From Burkholderiaceae bacterium (GTDB lineage: Bacteria > Pseudomonadota > Gammaproteobacteria > Burkholderiales > Burkholderiaceae), in the NCBI GenBank assembly GCA_025057735.1, contig JANWUU010000080.1, positions 1-5,554 of the forward strand: DNA of 5,554 nt, written 5' to 3'. Positions within the stretch are counted from its first letter, which is position 1. Every line of letters begins with the position of its first letter. The notes beneath the pieces are model-generated. The model was not told the DNA's origin. It did no database searches and was given only the letters and a program-made list of their open reading frames with translations. This document shows positions 1 to 5,554 of the stretch, in pieces. A program made the position numbers and the translations under genes.

Positions 1-179
<179 letters not shown>

Positions 180-180
<1 letters not shown>

Positions 181-668
181 TGAGCGGGGCGGATGCGCCG
201 CTGCCGCCGTCCGCGCAGCGTGTGCAGGCAGGACTCGCCAGCGCCGGGCTGGCGACGCGCGTGATCGCCCTGCCGGTGGCGGCACGCACGGCCCAGCAGG
301 CGGCTGCCGCCCTCGGCGTCGACGTCGCCCGCATCGCCAAGTCGCTCGTCTTCCGCGCGCTGCGCTCCGAGCGCGCCGTGCTGGTGGTCGTCGCCGGCGA
401 CCGGCGCGTCGACGAGGCCCGCCTGGCGCAGGCACTGGGCGAACCGGTGGAGCGTGCCGCGCCCGACTTCGTCCGCGCGCAGACCGGCTATGCGATCGGC
501 GGCGTGCCGCCGCTGGCGCACGCACGCGCGCTGACCACCTTCGTGGACGTTTCGCTGCGCCGCTTCGCCACCGTGTGGGCCGCCGGCGGCACGCCGCACT
601 GCCTGTTCGAGATCGCGCCGGCGGACCTGCTGCGCGTCACGGGCGGGCAAGAACTGGACGTCGCCTGA
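180..668 (+). CDS. YbaK/EbsC family protein (aminoacyl-tRNA deacylase-like)
   Basis: This 162-residue protein belongs to the YbaK/ProX editing superfamily, single-domain cytoplasmic enzymes that hydrolyse mischarged aminoacyl-tRNAs in trans (for example Cys-tRNA(Pro) or Ala-tRNA(Pro)). Visible signatures are the helix with IAKSLVFR and its conserved Lys at about residue 54, the hydrophobic strand AVLVVVAGDRRVD (66-78), the GYAIGGVPPLAH loop (103-114), the TFVDVSL strand (120-126) and the AGGTPHCLFEI segment (135-145) near the substrate pocket. Length is normal for stand-alone members (about 150-170). The ATG at 180 overlaps the TGA of the upstream dehydrogenase gene; no strong Shine-Dalgarno is seen, so coupled re-initiation is likely. 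The first 12 residues are Ala/Pro-rich and not conserved in the family as I know it. Which tRNA or amino acid it edits cannot be read from the sequence. Confidence 0.9.
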
Positions 669-675
669 GCTTCGC

Positions 676-1271
676 ATGGAAGCCGGCTTCGTCTCCGCCG
701 TGGTGCTGCTGCTGCTGGTGTTCGACCCGTTCGGCAACGTGCCGCTGTTCATCAGTGCGCTGCGCGAGGTGCCGCGCGCGCGGCGCACCCGCGTGGTGCT
801 GCGCGAGTGTCTGATCGCCTTCGCGGTGCTGGCGGCCTTCGCGTTCGTCGGCCGGCCGCTGCTCGACCTGCTCGGACTGTCCGACCTGAGCCTGCAGATC
901 GGCGGCGCGGTGGTGCTGATGCTGGTGGCGATCCGCATGGTGTTTCCCCCGCCGGAGGGGGTGTTCGGCCCGCTGCCGGGCGGCGAACCGTTTATCGTGC
1001 CGCTGCGGTGCCGGCGCTCGCCGGACCGTCGGCGCTGGCCACCGTGCTGCTGCTGGTGTCGCGCGAGCCGGACAAGACGATGCTGTGGATCGCGGCCATC
1101 GCGCTGGCGCTATCGGCGAGCGCATTCGTGCTGGCCTTCGCCGAGCGCCTGCAGCGGCTGCTGGGCGCGCGGGTGACGCTGGCGTACGAACGTCTGATGG
1201 GACTGGTGCTGGCCGCGATGGCGGTGGAGATGATGCTGCGCGGGATCGAGCGTTTCGTGGCGCGCCTGTAG
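676..1271 (+). pseudogene. MarC family integral membrane protein, disrupted by a one-base frameshift (or sequencing error)
   Basis: The 5' part, from ATG 676, encodes residues 1-110 of a MarC/YhgN-type protein, including the signature DPFGNVPLF (17-25) and GGEPFIVPL (102-110). In that frame the reading then becomes Arg/Cys/Trp-rich and stops at 1174-1176. The family-like sequence resumes in the -1 frame immediately after base 1005 as AVPALAGPSALATVLLL and runs to a TAG at 1269-1271. Inserting one G after 1005 (CTG-GCG-GTG instead of CTG-CGG-TGC) gives a continuous 198-residue protein, the usual MarC length, with about six hydrophobic membrane segments (roughly 5-27, 42-62, 72-90, 111-129, 135-156, 172-190). 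MarC proteins are inner-membrane proteins of unsettled function; the old link to multiple antibiotic resistance is not supported. It starts 7 bases after the YbaK-like stop and ends 3 bases before the RNase start. No slippery heptamer is present at the shift, so programmed frameshifting is unlikely; mutation or a read error fits better. Confidence 0.88.
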
Positions 1272-1274
1272 CGG

Positions 1275-3263
1275 ATGAGTGCTTACGTGCTATTCGAGGA
1301 GGAAGGCGCCCTGCGCGCCGGCACGGTGCTGGCGGCCACCGAGGGCGCAAGCCAGGTCGAGCTGCCCGGCGGTCGGCGGGTGAAGGTCAAGCACGGGCAC
1401 GTGCTGCTGCGCTTCGACGCACCACCGCCGGCGCTGCTGCTGCCGCAGGCGCAGCAGGAGGCCGAGCAGATCGATCTCGACTTCCTGTGGCAGTGCGCCC
1501 CGCAGCAGGAGTTCGGCTTCGAGGAACTGGCGCGCGAGTACTTCGGCGGCGTGCCGACCGCGGTGCAGGCCACCGCGATCCTGCTGCGCCTGCAGGGCGC
1601 GCCGGCGTATTTCCACCGCAAGGGCCGCGGCCGCTTCCGGCCGGCGCCGCCGGAGATCCTGCAGGCGGCGTTGGCGGCGCTGGAGCGCAAGCGGCGCCAG
1701 GAGGCGCTCAAGCAGCAGTACGTGGCCGAACTGGTCGCCGGCCGGGTGCCGGAGCCGATCGCGCGCCAGGCGTTGGCGCTGCTGCTGCGCCCCGACAAGA
1801 ACGCCGTCGAATACAAGGCGCTGGAAGCGGCGGCCTTCGAGCGGCAGTTGTCGCCGCTGCGCCTGTTGCTCGCCAACGGGGCGATCGCCTCGCCGCTGCG
1901 CTGGCATCTGGACAGCTTCCTCGCCCAGCATTTTCCGCGCGGCACCGGCTTTCCGGCCGACCTGCCGGCGCCGCCGCCGGCCGACGATCTGCCGCTGACG
2001 GAGGTGGCGGCTTTCTCGATCGACGATTCCGCCACCACCGAGATCGACGACGCCTTCTCGGTGCGCGAGCACGCCGACGGCGTGCGCGTCGGCATCCACA
2101 TCGCCGCGCCGGCGGTCGCCCTCGGCCGCGAGCATGCGCTGGAGGCGGTGGCGCGCGCGCGGCTGTCCACCGTGTACGCGCCGGCGCTGAAGATCACGAT
2201 GCTGCCGCCGGCATGGATCGACGCCTATTCGCTCGCCGCCGGCCGCACGGTGCCCGTGGTCTCGCTGTACGTGGACTGCTCGCGCGAGGACTGGAGGCCG
2301 CGCCGCTTCGAGACGCGCGTGGAACGGGTGCGCATCGCGGCCAACTTGCGCCACGATCGCCTCGACGAGGTCGTCACGGAGGAGCGCATCGCCGCCGGTG
2401 CGCTCGGCGACGTACCGTTCGCGCACGAGCTGACGCTGCTGTGGCGGCTGGCGCGCGCGCTGCTCGCCGAGCGCGAACGGGTGCGCGGCCGGCCCGAGCC
2501 GCTCGGCCGCATCGAATACGCGGTGCTGGTGGAGCCAGCCGGCGACACCCTCGACGAACGCGCGCACGTCACGATCCGTCCGCGCCGGCGCGGCGCGCCG
2601 CTGGACCTCATCGTCGCCGAGCTGATGATCCTCGCCAACAGCCATTGGGGCGGCTGGCTGGCGCAGGCCAAGCGTGCCGCCATCTATCGGTCGCAGTCGC
2701 TGCAGCAGGGGCTCGGGCGCGTGAAGATGAGTACCACGCCGGCGCCGCACGAGGGCATGGGGGTGGCGCAGTACGCCTGGAGCAGCTCGCCGCTGCGACG
2801 CTACGTGGATCTCGTCAACCAGCGGCAGATCATTGCGGCCGTGCGCGGCGCGCCCGCCCCGTACGCCGGCAACGACGCCGACCTGTTCGCCGCCATCTCG
2901 GCGTTCGAGGCGGCCGCGGCCGCCTACGCTGAGTTCCAGGCGCGCATGGAGCGTTACTGGTGCCTGCGCTGGCTACGGCAGGAAAACGTGCAGCGCATCG
3001 GCGCCACGGTGCTCTCCGGCGACGTGCTGCGCCTGGATGGTCTACCGTTCGTGACGCGCCTACCGGGAATGCCGGAACTGGCGCGCGGCGCGCGTCTGGA
3101 ACTGGACATCCTCGGCACCGACGAAATCGACCTGACGCTGCAGGCGCGCGTGCACCGCGTGCTGGAGGCCTCGGCCGCGGTGTCGGTCGCGGCCGAGGAC
3201 GAAATGGCCGATTTGGGCGACGATTTCCCGGCTTCCGTCGCCGCGCCCGCGCCGTCGGCGTAA
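1275..3263 (+). CDS. RNB-domain 3'-5' exoribonuclease (RNase II/R, VacB-like family)
   Basis: The 662-residue product is a processive 3'-5' exoribonuclease of the RNase II/RNase R family, which degrades RNA to short oligonucleotides in the cytoplasm. Order: a small beta-rich OB-like segment at 1-50 (GTVLAATEGASQVELPGG), a helical region at about 60-220, the RNB catalytic domain from about 245 to 525, and a C-terminal S1/OB-like tail at about 570-630. The Mg-binding signature is SIDDSATTEIDDA (248-260), with D250, D258 and D259 in the usual places and E256 where E. coli RNase II has D207. Other family marks are HIAAPA (275-280), VAELMILANS (447-456, conserved Glu 449) and SPLRRYVDL (505-513), whose Arg pair corresponds to the region of catalytic Arg500 in RNase II. 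The length is close to RNase II (644) and short of RNase R (813), with no Lys-rich tail. ATG 1275 is 3 bases after the MarC stop; only a weak GCGG precedes it. It could equally be named rnb- or vacB-like. Confidence 0.93.
   Translation: MSAYVLFEEEGALRAGTVLAATEGASQVELPGGRRVKVKHGHVLLRFDAPPPALLLPQAQQEAEQIDLDFLWQCAPQQEFGFEELAREYFGGVPTAVQATAILLRLQGAPAYFHRKGRGRFRPAPPEILQAALAALERKRRQEALKQQYVAELVAGRVPEPIARQALALLLRPDKNAVEYKALEAAAFERQLSPLRLLLANGAIASPLRWHLDSFLAQHFPRGTGFPADLPAPPPADDLPLTEVAAFSIDDSATTEIDDAFSVREHADGVRVGIHIAAPAVALGREHALEAVARARLSTVYAPALKITMLPPAWIDAYSLAAGRTVPVVSLYVDCSREDWRPRRFETRVERVRIAANLRHDRLDEVVTEERIAAGALGDVPFAHELTLLWRLARALLAERERVRGRPEPLGRIEYAVLVEPAGDTLDERAHVTIRPRRRGAPLDLIVAELMILANSHWGGWLAQAKRAAIYRSQSLQQGLGRVKMSTTPAPHEGMGVAQYAWSSSPLRRYVDLVNQRQIIAAVRGAPAPYAGNDADLFAAISAFEAAAAAYAEFQARMERYWCLRWLRQENVQRIGATVLSGDVLRLDGLPFVTRLPGMPELARGARLELDILGTDEIDLTLQARVHRVLEASAAVSVAAEDEMADLGDDFPASVAAPAPSA
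3169..3198. repeat. Perfect 11-bp inverted repeat with 8-base loop inside the 3' end of the RNase gene
   Basis: Bases 3169-3179 (CCTCGGCCGCG) are the exact reverse complement of 3188-3198 (CGCGGCCGAGG), separated by GTGTCGGT. In RNA this would form a very stable GC stem about 63 bases before the TAA of the exoribonuclease gene. No run of T follows, so it is not an intrinsic terminator. It lies in codons for the Ala/Ser/Val-rich, probably poorly conserved C-terminal tail (EASAAVSVAAED). It may be chance in GC-rich DNA, an mRNA-stabilising structure, or a pausing/attenuation element ahead of the TonB-like gene; the sequence alone does not decide. Confidence 0.6.
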
Positions 3264-3275
3264 GGCGGCGCTGGC

Positions 3276-3281
3276 TACAAT
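3276..3281 (+). promoter_or_regulatory. Candidate sigma-70 -10 element (TACAAT) upstream of the TonB-like gene
   Basis: TACAAT within GGCTACAATCG matches the -10 consensus at five of six positions and stands out in GC-rich surroundings; this form is common in betaproteobacterial promoters. It lies in the only gap of the window longer than a few bases (3264-3315 or 3264-3354, depending on the start of the next gene). The bases 16-18 upstream (around 3252-3259) are GC-rich and do not resemble TTGACA, so the -35 is poor. Transcription would begin near 3288 and would drive the TonB-like gene, aroE and mtgA independently of the RNase gene. Confidence 0.42.
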
Positions 3282-3315
3282 CGATCGCGGATTCACTGCA
3301 CTGCGCGCCGTCTCC

Positions 3316-4197
3316 GTGCACACCGCTGGCAGCGTCCTCGGCGACCGCTTTCTGATGTCGGCCTTCGCGCTGTCGCTGTCGGTGCACGCTGCCGTGCTGG
3401 CCCTGCGCTTCGTCGATCCGGAGGTCCTGCGCTGGCGCCAGGCCGCTTCGCCGCTGGAGGTGGTGCTGGTCAACGCACGCAGTGATACCGCCCCCGGGCG
3501 GGCCGAAGCGCTCGCGCAGGCCAACCTGGACGGCGGTGGCGCGCACGACGATGGCCGCCGCACCTCGCCGCTGCCGAACGCCTTTCAGGTGGCCGACGGC
3601 GACACGCTGGAGGCGGCGCGGCGCACGGTGCAGCAGCTGGAGGAGGAGCAGAAGAAGCTGCTGGCGCAGCTGAAGGCCGGCCAGCTGGCGCAGTCACCGC
3701 CCCGCAAGGAGGCCCGGCCGATGGTGGCCGAAAGCGGTAGCGCCGAGGAGCTGCGGCAGGCGCTGGCGCGGCAGCAGGCGATCATCGACAAGGCGATTTC
3801 CGATTACCAGAAGCGCCCGCGCAAACACTTCTTCATGCCGAGCACCTCAGAGTACCGGTTCGCCCGCTACGTCGAGGACTGGCGCGCACGGGTGGAGAAA
3901 ATCGGCAACGAGAATTACCCGGAGGAGGCGCGCGGCAAGATCTACGGCTCGCTGCGCCTGACGGTGGCGATCCGCAAGGACGGCAGCCTGGTGGACGCGA
4001 TCGTCGAGCAGTCCTCGGGTTCGCCCGTGCTGGATCGGGCGGCGCGCCGAATTGTTAAATTAGCGGCGCCGTATCCGCCGTTCCCGCCGGAGATCGCGCG
4101 CGATACGGACATCCTCGAAATCACGCGGACCTGGGTGTTCACCAACGATCAATTGGCCACGCGCGCCGCCGGCGCGCCGGCAGGCGGCAGACCATGA
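3316..4197 (+). CDS. TonB-family energy transducer-like protein (TonB C-terminal domain)
   Basis: The longest reading frame starts at GTG 3316 (293 residues); an in-frame ATG at 3355 (residue 14) would give 280 residues and still keep the membrane anchor. Neither has a good Shine-Dalgarno. TonB proteins span the inner membrane once and pass proton-motive energy from ExbB/ExbD to outer-membrane transporters. Residues about 15-33 (FALSLSVHAAVLALRFV) form the anchor and contain an S20-xxx-H24 motif like the Ser-His pair of the E. coli TonB anchor. The periplasmic linker is charged and Gln/Glu/Lys-rich with likely coiled coils at about 97-123 and 141-165. The C-terminal TonB-like domain (about 178-275) contains YPEEARGKIYGSLRLTVAIRKDGS (201-224) and ends in ITRTWVF (269-275). 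The usual Pro-Glu/Pro-Lys repeats are absent, and no exbB/exbD lies in the window. Its TGA overlaps the aroE ATG. A role other than siderophore uptake, perhaps envelope-related, is possible. Confidence 0.82.
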   Translation: MHTAGSVLGDRFLMSAFALSLSVHAAVLALRFVDPEVLRWRQAASPLEVVLVNARSDTAPGRAEALAQANLDGGGAHDDGRRTSPLPNAFQVADGDTLEAARRTVQQLEEEQKKLLAQLKAGQLAQSPPRKEARPMVAESGSAEELRQALARQQAIIDKAISDYQKRPRKHFFMPSTSEYRFARYVEDWRARVEKIGNENYPEEARGKIYGSLRLTVAIRKDGSLVDAIVEQSSGSPVLDRAARRIVKLAAPYPPFPPEIARDTDILEITRTWVFTNDQLATRAAGAPAGGRP

Positions 4198-5084
4198 CGC
4201 GACGCAGGGACAACGGCCAGGCGGCGCGCGGCGCGACGGCAGCCGCGCCGGACCGTTACGCGGTGGTCGGGCATCCGGTGGCGCACTCGCGCTCGCCGGA
4301 GATCCATCTGCTGTTCGCGCGGCAGACGCACCAGAACATCAGCTACGAGAAGCTGGAGGCGCCGCTGGACGGCTTCGAGGAGTTCGCCCTCGGGCTGCGC
4401 GAGGCCGGCTACCGGGGACTGAACGTCACGATCCCGTTCAAGATCGATGCCGCCAAGCTGGCCGACGACCTGACGCCGCGCGCGCGCGTCGCGTCGGCCG
4501 TCAATACGCTGAAGTTCGAGCGCGACCGCATCCTGGGCGACAACACCGACGGCATCGGGTTCGTACGCGACGTCACGCAGCGGATGAAGTTCAAGATCGA
4601 AGGCGCGGCGGTCCTCATCCTGGGCGCCGGCGGCGGCGTGCGCGGGCTCATTGGGGCGTTGTTGGACGCCAAGCCGAAATGGATCGCGGTGGCCAACCGG
4701 ACGCACGGCCGCGCGCAGGAACTGGCCGAGGAGTTCGGCATCGAGGCGATTCACTTCGACGAGGTGCCGGCCGAACACTTCGATTTGGTGATCAACGGCA
4801 CCGCCAGCAGCCTCAGCCACGAGGCGCCGCCGATCGACCCGGAGACCTTCGACGACTGCACGCTCGCCTACGACCTCGTGTACGCGCCGCGGCCCACGCC
4901 GTTCATGGAGCTCGCCAAGCGCGGCGGCGCGCGCCACGTCTGCGACGGCCTCGGCATGCTCATCGAGCAGGCCGCCGAGTCTTTTCACGTCTGGCGCGGG
5001 GTGCGGCCCGACACCGCGCCCGTGTACCGGGAACTGCGCCGCCGTCTGGACGCCGAGCACGCCGATACCGCCGCCGCGCGATGA
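4194..5084 (+). CDS. aroE: Shikimate dehydrogenase (NADP+)
   Basis: This 296-residue enzyme reduces 3-dehydroshikimate to shikimate with NADPH, a step in the chorismate pathway to aromatic amino acids and folate. Substrate-binding SRSPEIH (32-38) is followed by NVTIPFK (77-83), whose Lys83 is the expected catalytic Lys, and GDNTDGIGF (115-123), whose Asp119 is its catalytic partner. The Rossmann nucleotide loop is GAGGGVRG (144-151), and NRTHGR (168-173) matches the NADP-phosphate-binding NRTxxR motif of AroE rather than NAD-preferring YdiB. DLVYAPRPTPFM and GLGMLIEQAAESFHVWRG complete the C-terminal part. Compared with E. coli AroE (272) it has about 20 extra N-terminal residues rich in Arg and Ala before DRYAVVGHPVAHS; no other ATG lies between, so ATG 4194 is used. 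It overlaps the TonB-like gene and mtgA by ATGA at both ends, implying translational coupling. Confidence 0.97.
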   Translation: MTRRRDNGQAARGATAAAPDRYAVVGHPVAHSRSPEIHLLFARQTHQNISYEKLEAPLDGFEEFALGLREAGYRGLNVTIPFKIDAAKLADDLTPRARVASAVNTLKFERDRILGDNTDGIGFVRDVTQRMKFKIEGAAVLILGAGGGVRGLIGALLDAKPKWIAVANRTHGRAQELAEEFGIEAIHFDEVPAEHFDLVINGTASSLSHEAPPIDPETFDDCTLAYDLVYAPRPTPFMELAKRGGARHVCDGLGMLIEQAAESFHVWRGVRPDTAPVYRELRRRLDAEHADTAAAR

Positions 5085-5554
5085 CCTGGCGCCGCGCCGC
5101 GCTGCGCTGGTTCGGGCGGCTGCTGGCGCTGGCCTGCTTGGCACTGCTGGCGTTGCAGGCGTGGTTCCTCGGCCACGTTTTGTACTGGAAACACGAGAAC
5201 CCGGGCAGCACCGCCTTCATGCGTCGCGAGCAGCAGCGGCTGGCGCAGCGCACGCCGCCGGGTGCCATCCGCCATCAGTGGGTGCCGTACGAACGCATCA
5301 GCGTGCATTTGAAGCGCGCCGTGATCGCCGCCGAGGACGCGCGCTTTCCGGAACACGACGGCGTGGACTGGGAGGCGGTGAAAAAGGCCTACGAGACCAA
5401 CCGGCAGCGGGGGCGGCCGGCGCGCGGCGGCAGCACGATTTCGCAGCAACTGGCCAAGAACCTGTTTCTGTCGCCCGAGAAAAGCTACTGGCGCAAGGCG
5501 CAGGAGCTGGCGATCACCGCGATGCTGGAGACCGTCTGGGACAAGCGCCGTATC
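5081..5554 (+). CDS. mtgA: Monofunctional biosynthetic peptidoglycan transglycosylase (3' partial)
   Basis: From ATG 5081 the frame is open to the window end, giving 158 residues of a family usually about 230-240 long; the C-terminus is cut by the window edge, not by mutation. MtgA is an inner-membrane GT51 glycosyltransferase that polymerises lipid II into glycan strands without a transpeptidase domain. A basic N-terminus (MTWRRAALRWFGR) precedes one membrane anchor at about 14-34. GT51 motifs follow in order: EDARFPEHDGVDW (85-97) with the catalytic Glu85, RGGSTISQQLAKNLFL (115-130), and RKAQELAITAMLETVWDKRRI (138-158) with the second conserved Glu142. The GGSTISQQ form carries Ser where many members have Thr, a conservative change. 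Its ATG overlaps the aroE stop by four bases. The segment directly follows aroE as in other betaproteobacteria, to my knowledge. Confidence 0.95.
   Translation, partial: MTWRRAALRWFGRLLALACLALLALQAWFLGHVLYWKHENPGSTAFMRREQQRLAQRTPPGAIRHQWVPYERISVHLKRAVIAAEDARFPEHDGVDWEAVKKAYETNRQRGRPARGGSTISQQLAKNLFLSPEKSYWRKAQELAITAMLETVWDKRRI

Noticed and set aside
999..1005. Programmed -1 frameshift site in marC
   Set aside because: GCCGCTG is not an X XXY YYZ heptamer, and I see no obvious pseudoknot; a deletion or read error is simpler.
1296..1306. Strong Shine-Dalgarno-like GAGGAGGAAGG
   Set aside because: It encodes the EEE of the RNase N-terminus and no in-frame start codon lies at a suitable distance downstream.
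1290..2750. Long minus-strand open frame (486 codons) opposite the RNase gene
   Set aside because: It is Arg/Gln/His-rich with no recognisable domain, the usual antisense shadow in GC-rich DNA. The + strand has full RNase II-family motifs over the same bases.
1085..2932. Plus-strand 615-codon frame overlapping marC and the RNase gene
   Set aside because: Its translation is almost entirely Arg/Ala/Gly, as expected from an out-of-frame reading of GC-rich codons.
4168..4181. 14-bp perfect palindrome GCCGGCGCGCCGGC at the end of the TonB-like gene
   Set aside because: It has no loop or T-run and consists only of G and C inside Ala/Gly/Pro codons; such palindromes are expected by chance at this GC content.
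4149..5144. Minus-strand open frame (331 codons) opposite aroE
   Set aside because: Composition is Arg/Val/Ala-rich without motifs, and it is opposite a clear shikimate dehydrogenase; a shadow.

Overview
This 5.55 kb window is compact, very GC-rich chromosome with every credible gene on the + strand. The gene set and order (RNB-domain exoribonuclease, TonB-family protein, aroE, mtgA) and a GGCTACAAT-type -10 element suggest a high-GC betaproteobacterium (Burkholderiales/Rhodocyclales-like). That placement is inference from gene order and composition; there is no rRNA or other phylogenetic marker here.

Left part (1-1271): the C-terminal end of a FabG-like short-chain dehydrogenase enters from the left edge. 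Its stop overlaps the start of a YbaK/EbsC-family aminoacyl-tRNA deacylase-like gene (180-668). Next is a MarC-family membrane protein gene (676-1271) that is broken by an apparent one-base deletion at about 1005/1006; restoring one G gives a normal 198-residue protein.

Middle (1275-3263): one large RNase II/R-type 3'-5' exoribonuclease gene. It carries the RNB catalytic signature with a Glu in place of one of the four usual Asp. Near its 3' end is a perfect 11-bp inverted repeat.

Right part (3264-5554): after a short gap with a plausible promoter come a TonB-family energy-transducer-like gene, aroE (shikimate dehydrogenase) and the first two thirds of mtgA (monofunctional peptidoglycan glycosyltransferase). 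These three are joined by 4-base ATGA stop/start overlaps, so they are very probably cotranscribed and translationally coupled. mtgA runs off the right edge.

Functionally this is a housekeeping cluster: translation quality control, RNA turnover, envelope energy coupling, aromatic amino-acid precursor synthesis and cell-wall polymerisation. I see no CRISPR, insertion sequence, tRNA/rRNA, prophage or defence gene, and no evidence of a new multi-gene system. The points most worth checking are the marC frameshift, the inverted repeat in the RNase gene, the AT-rich codon patch at the end of the TonB-like gene, and the TonB-like protein's coiled-coil (not proline-rich) linker.
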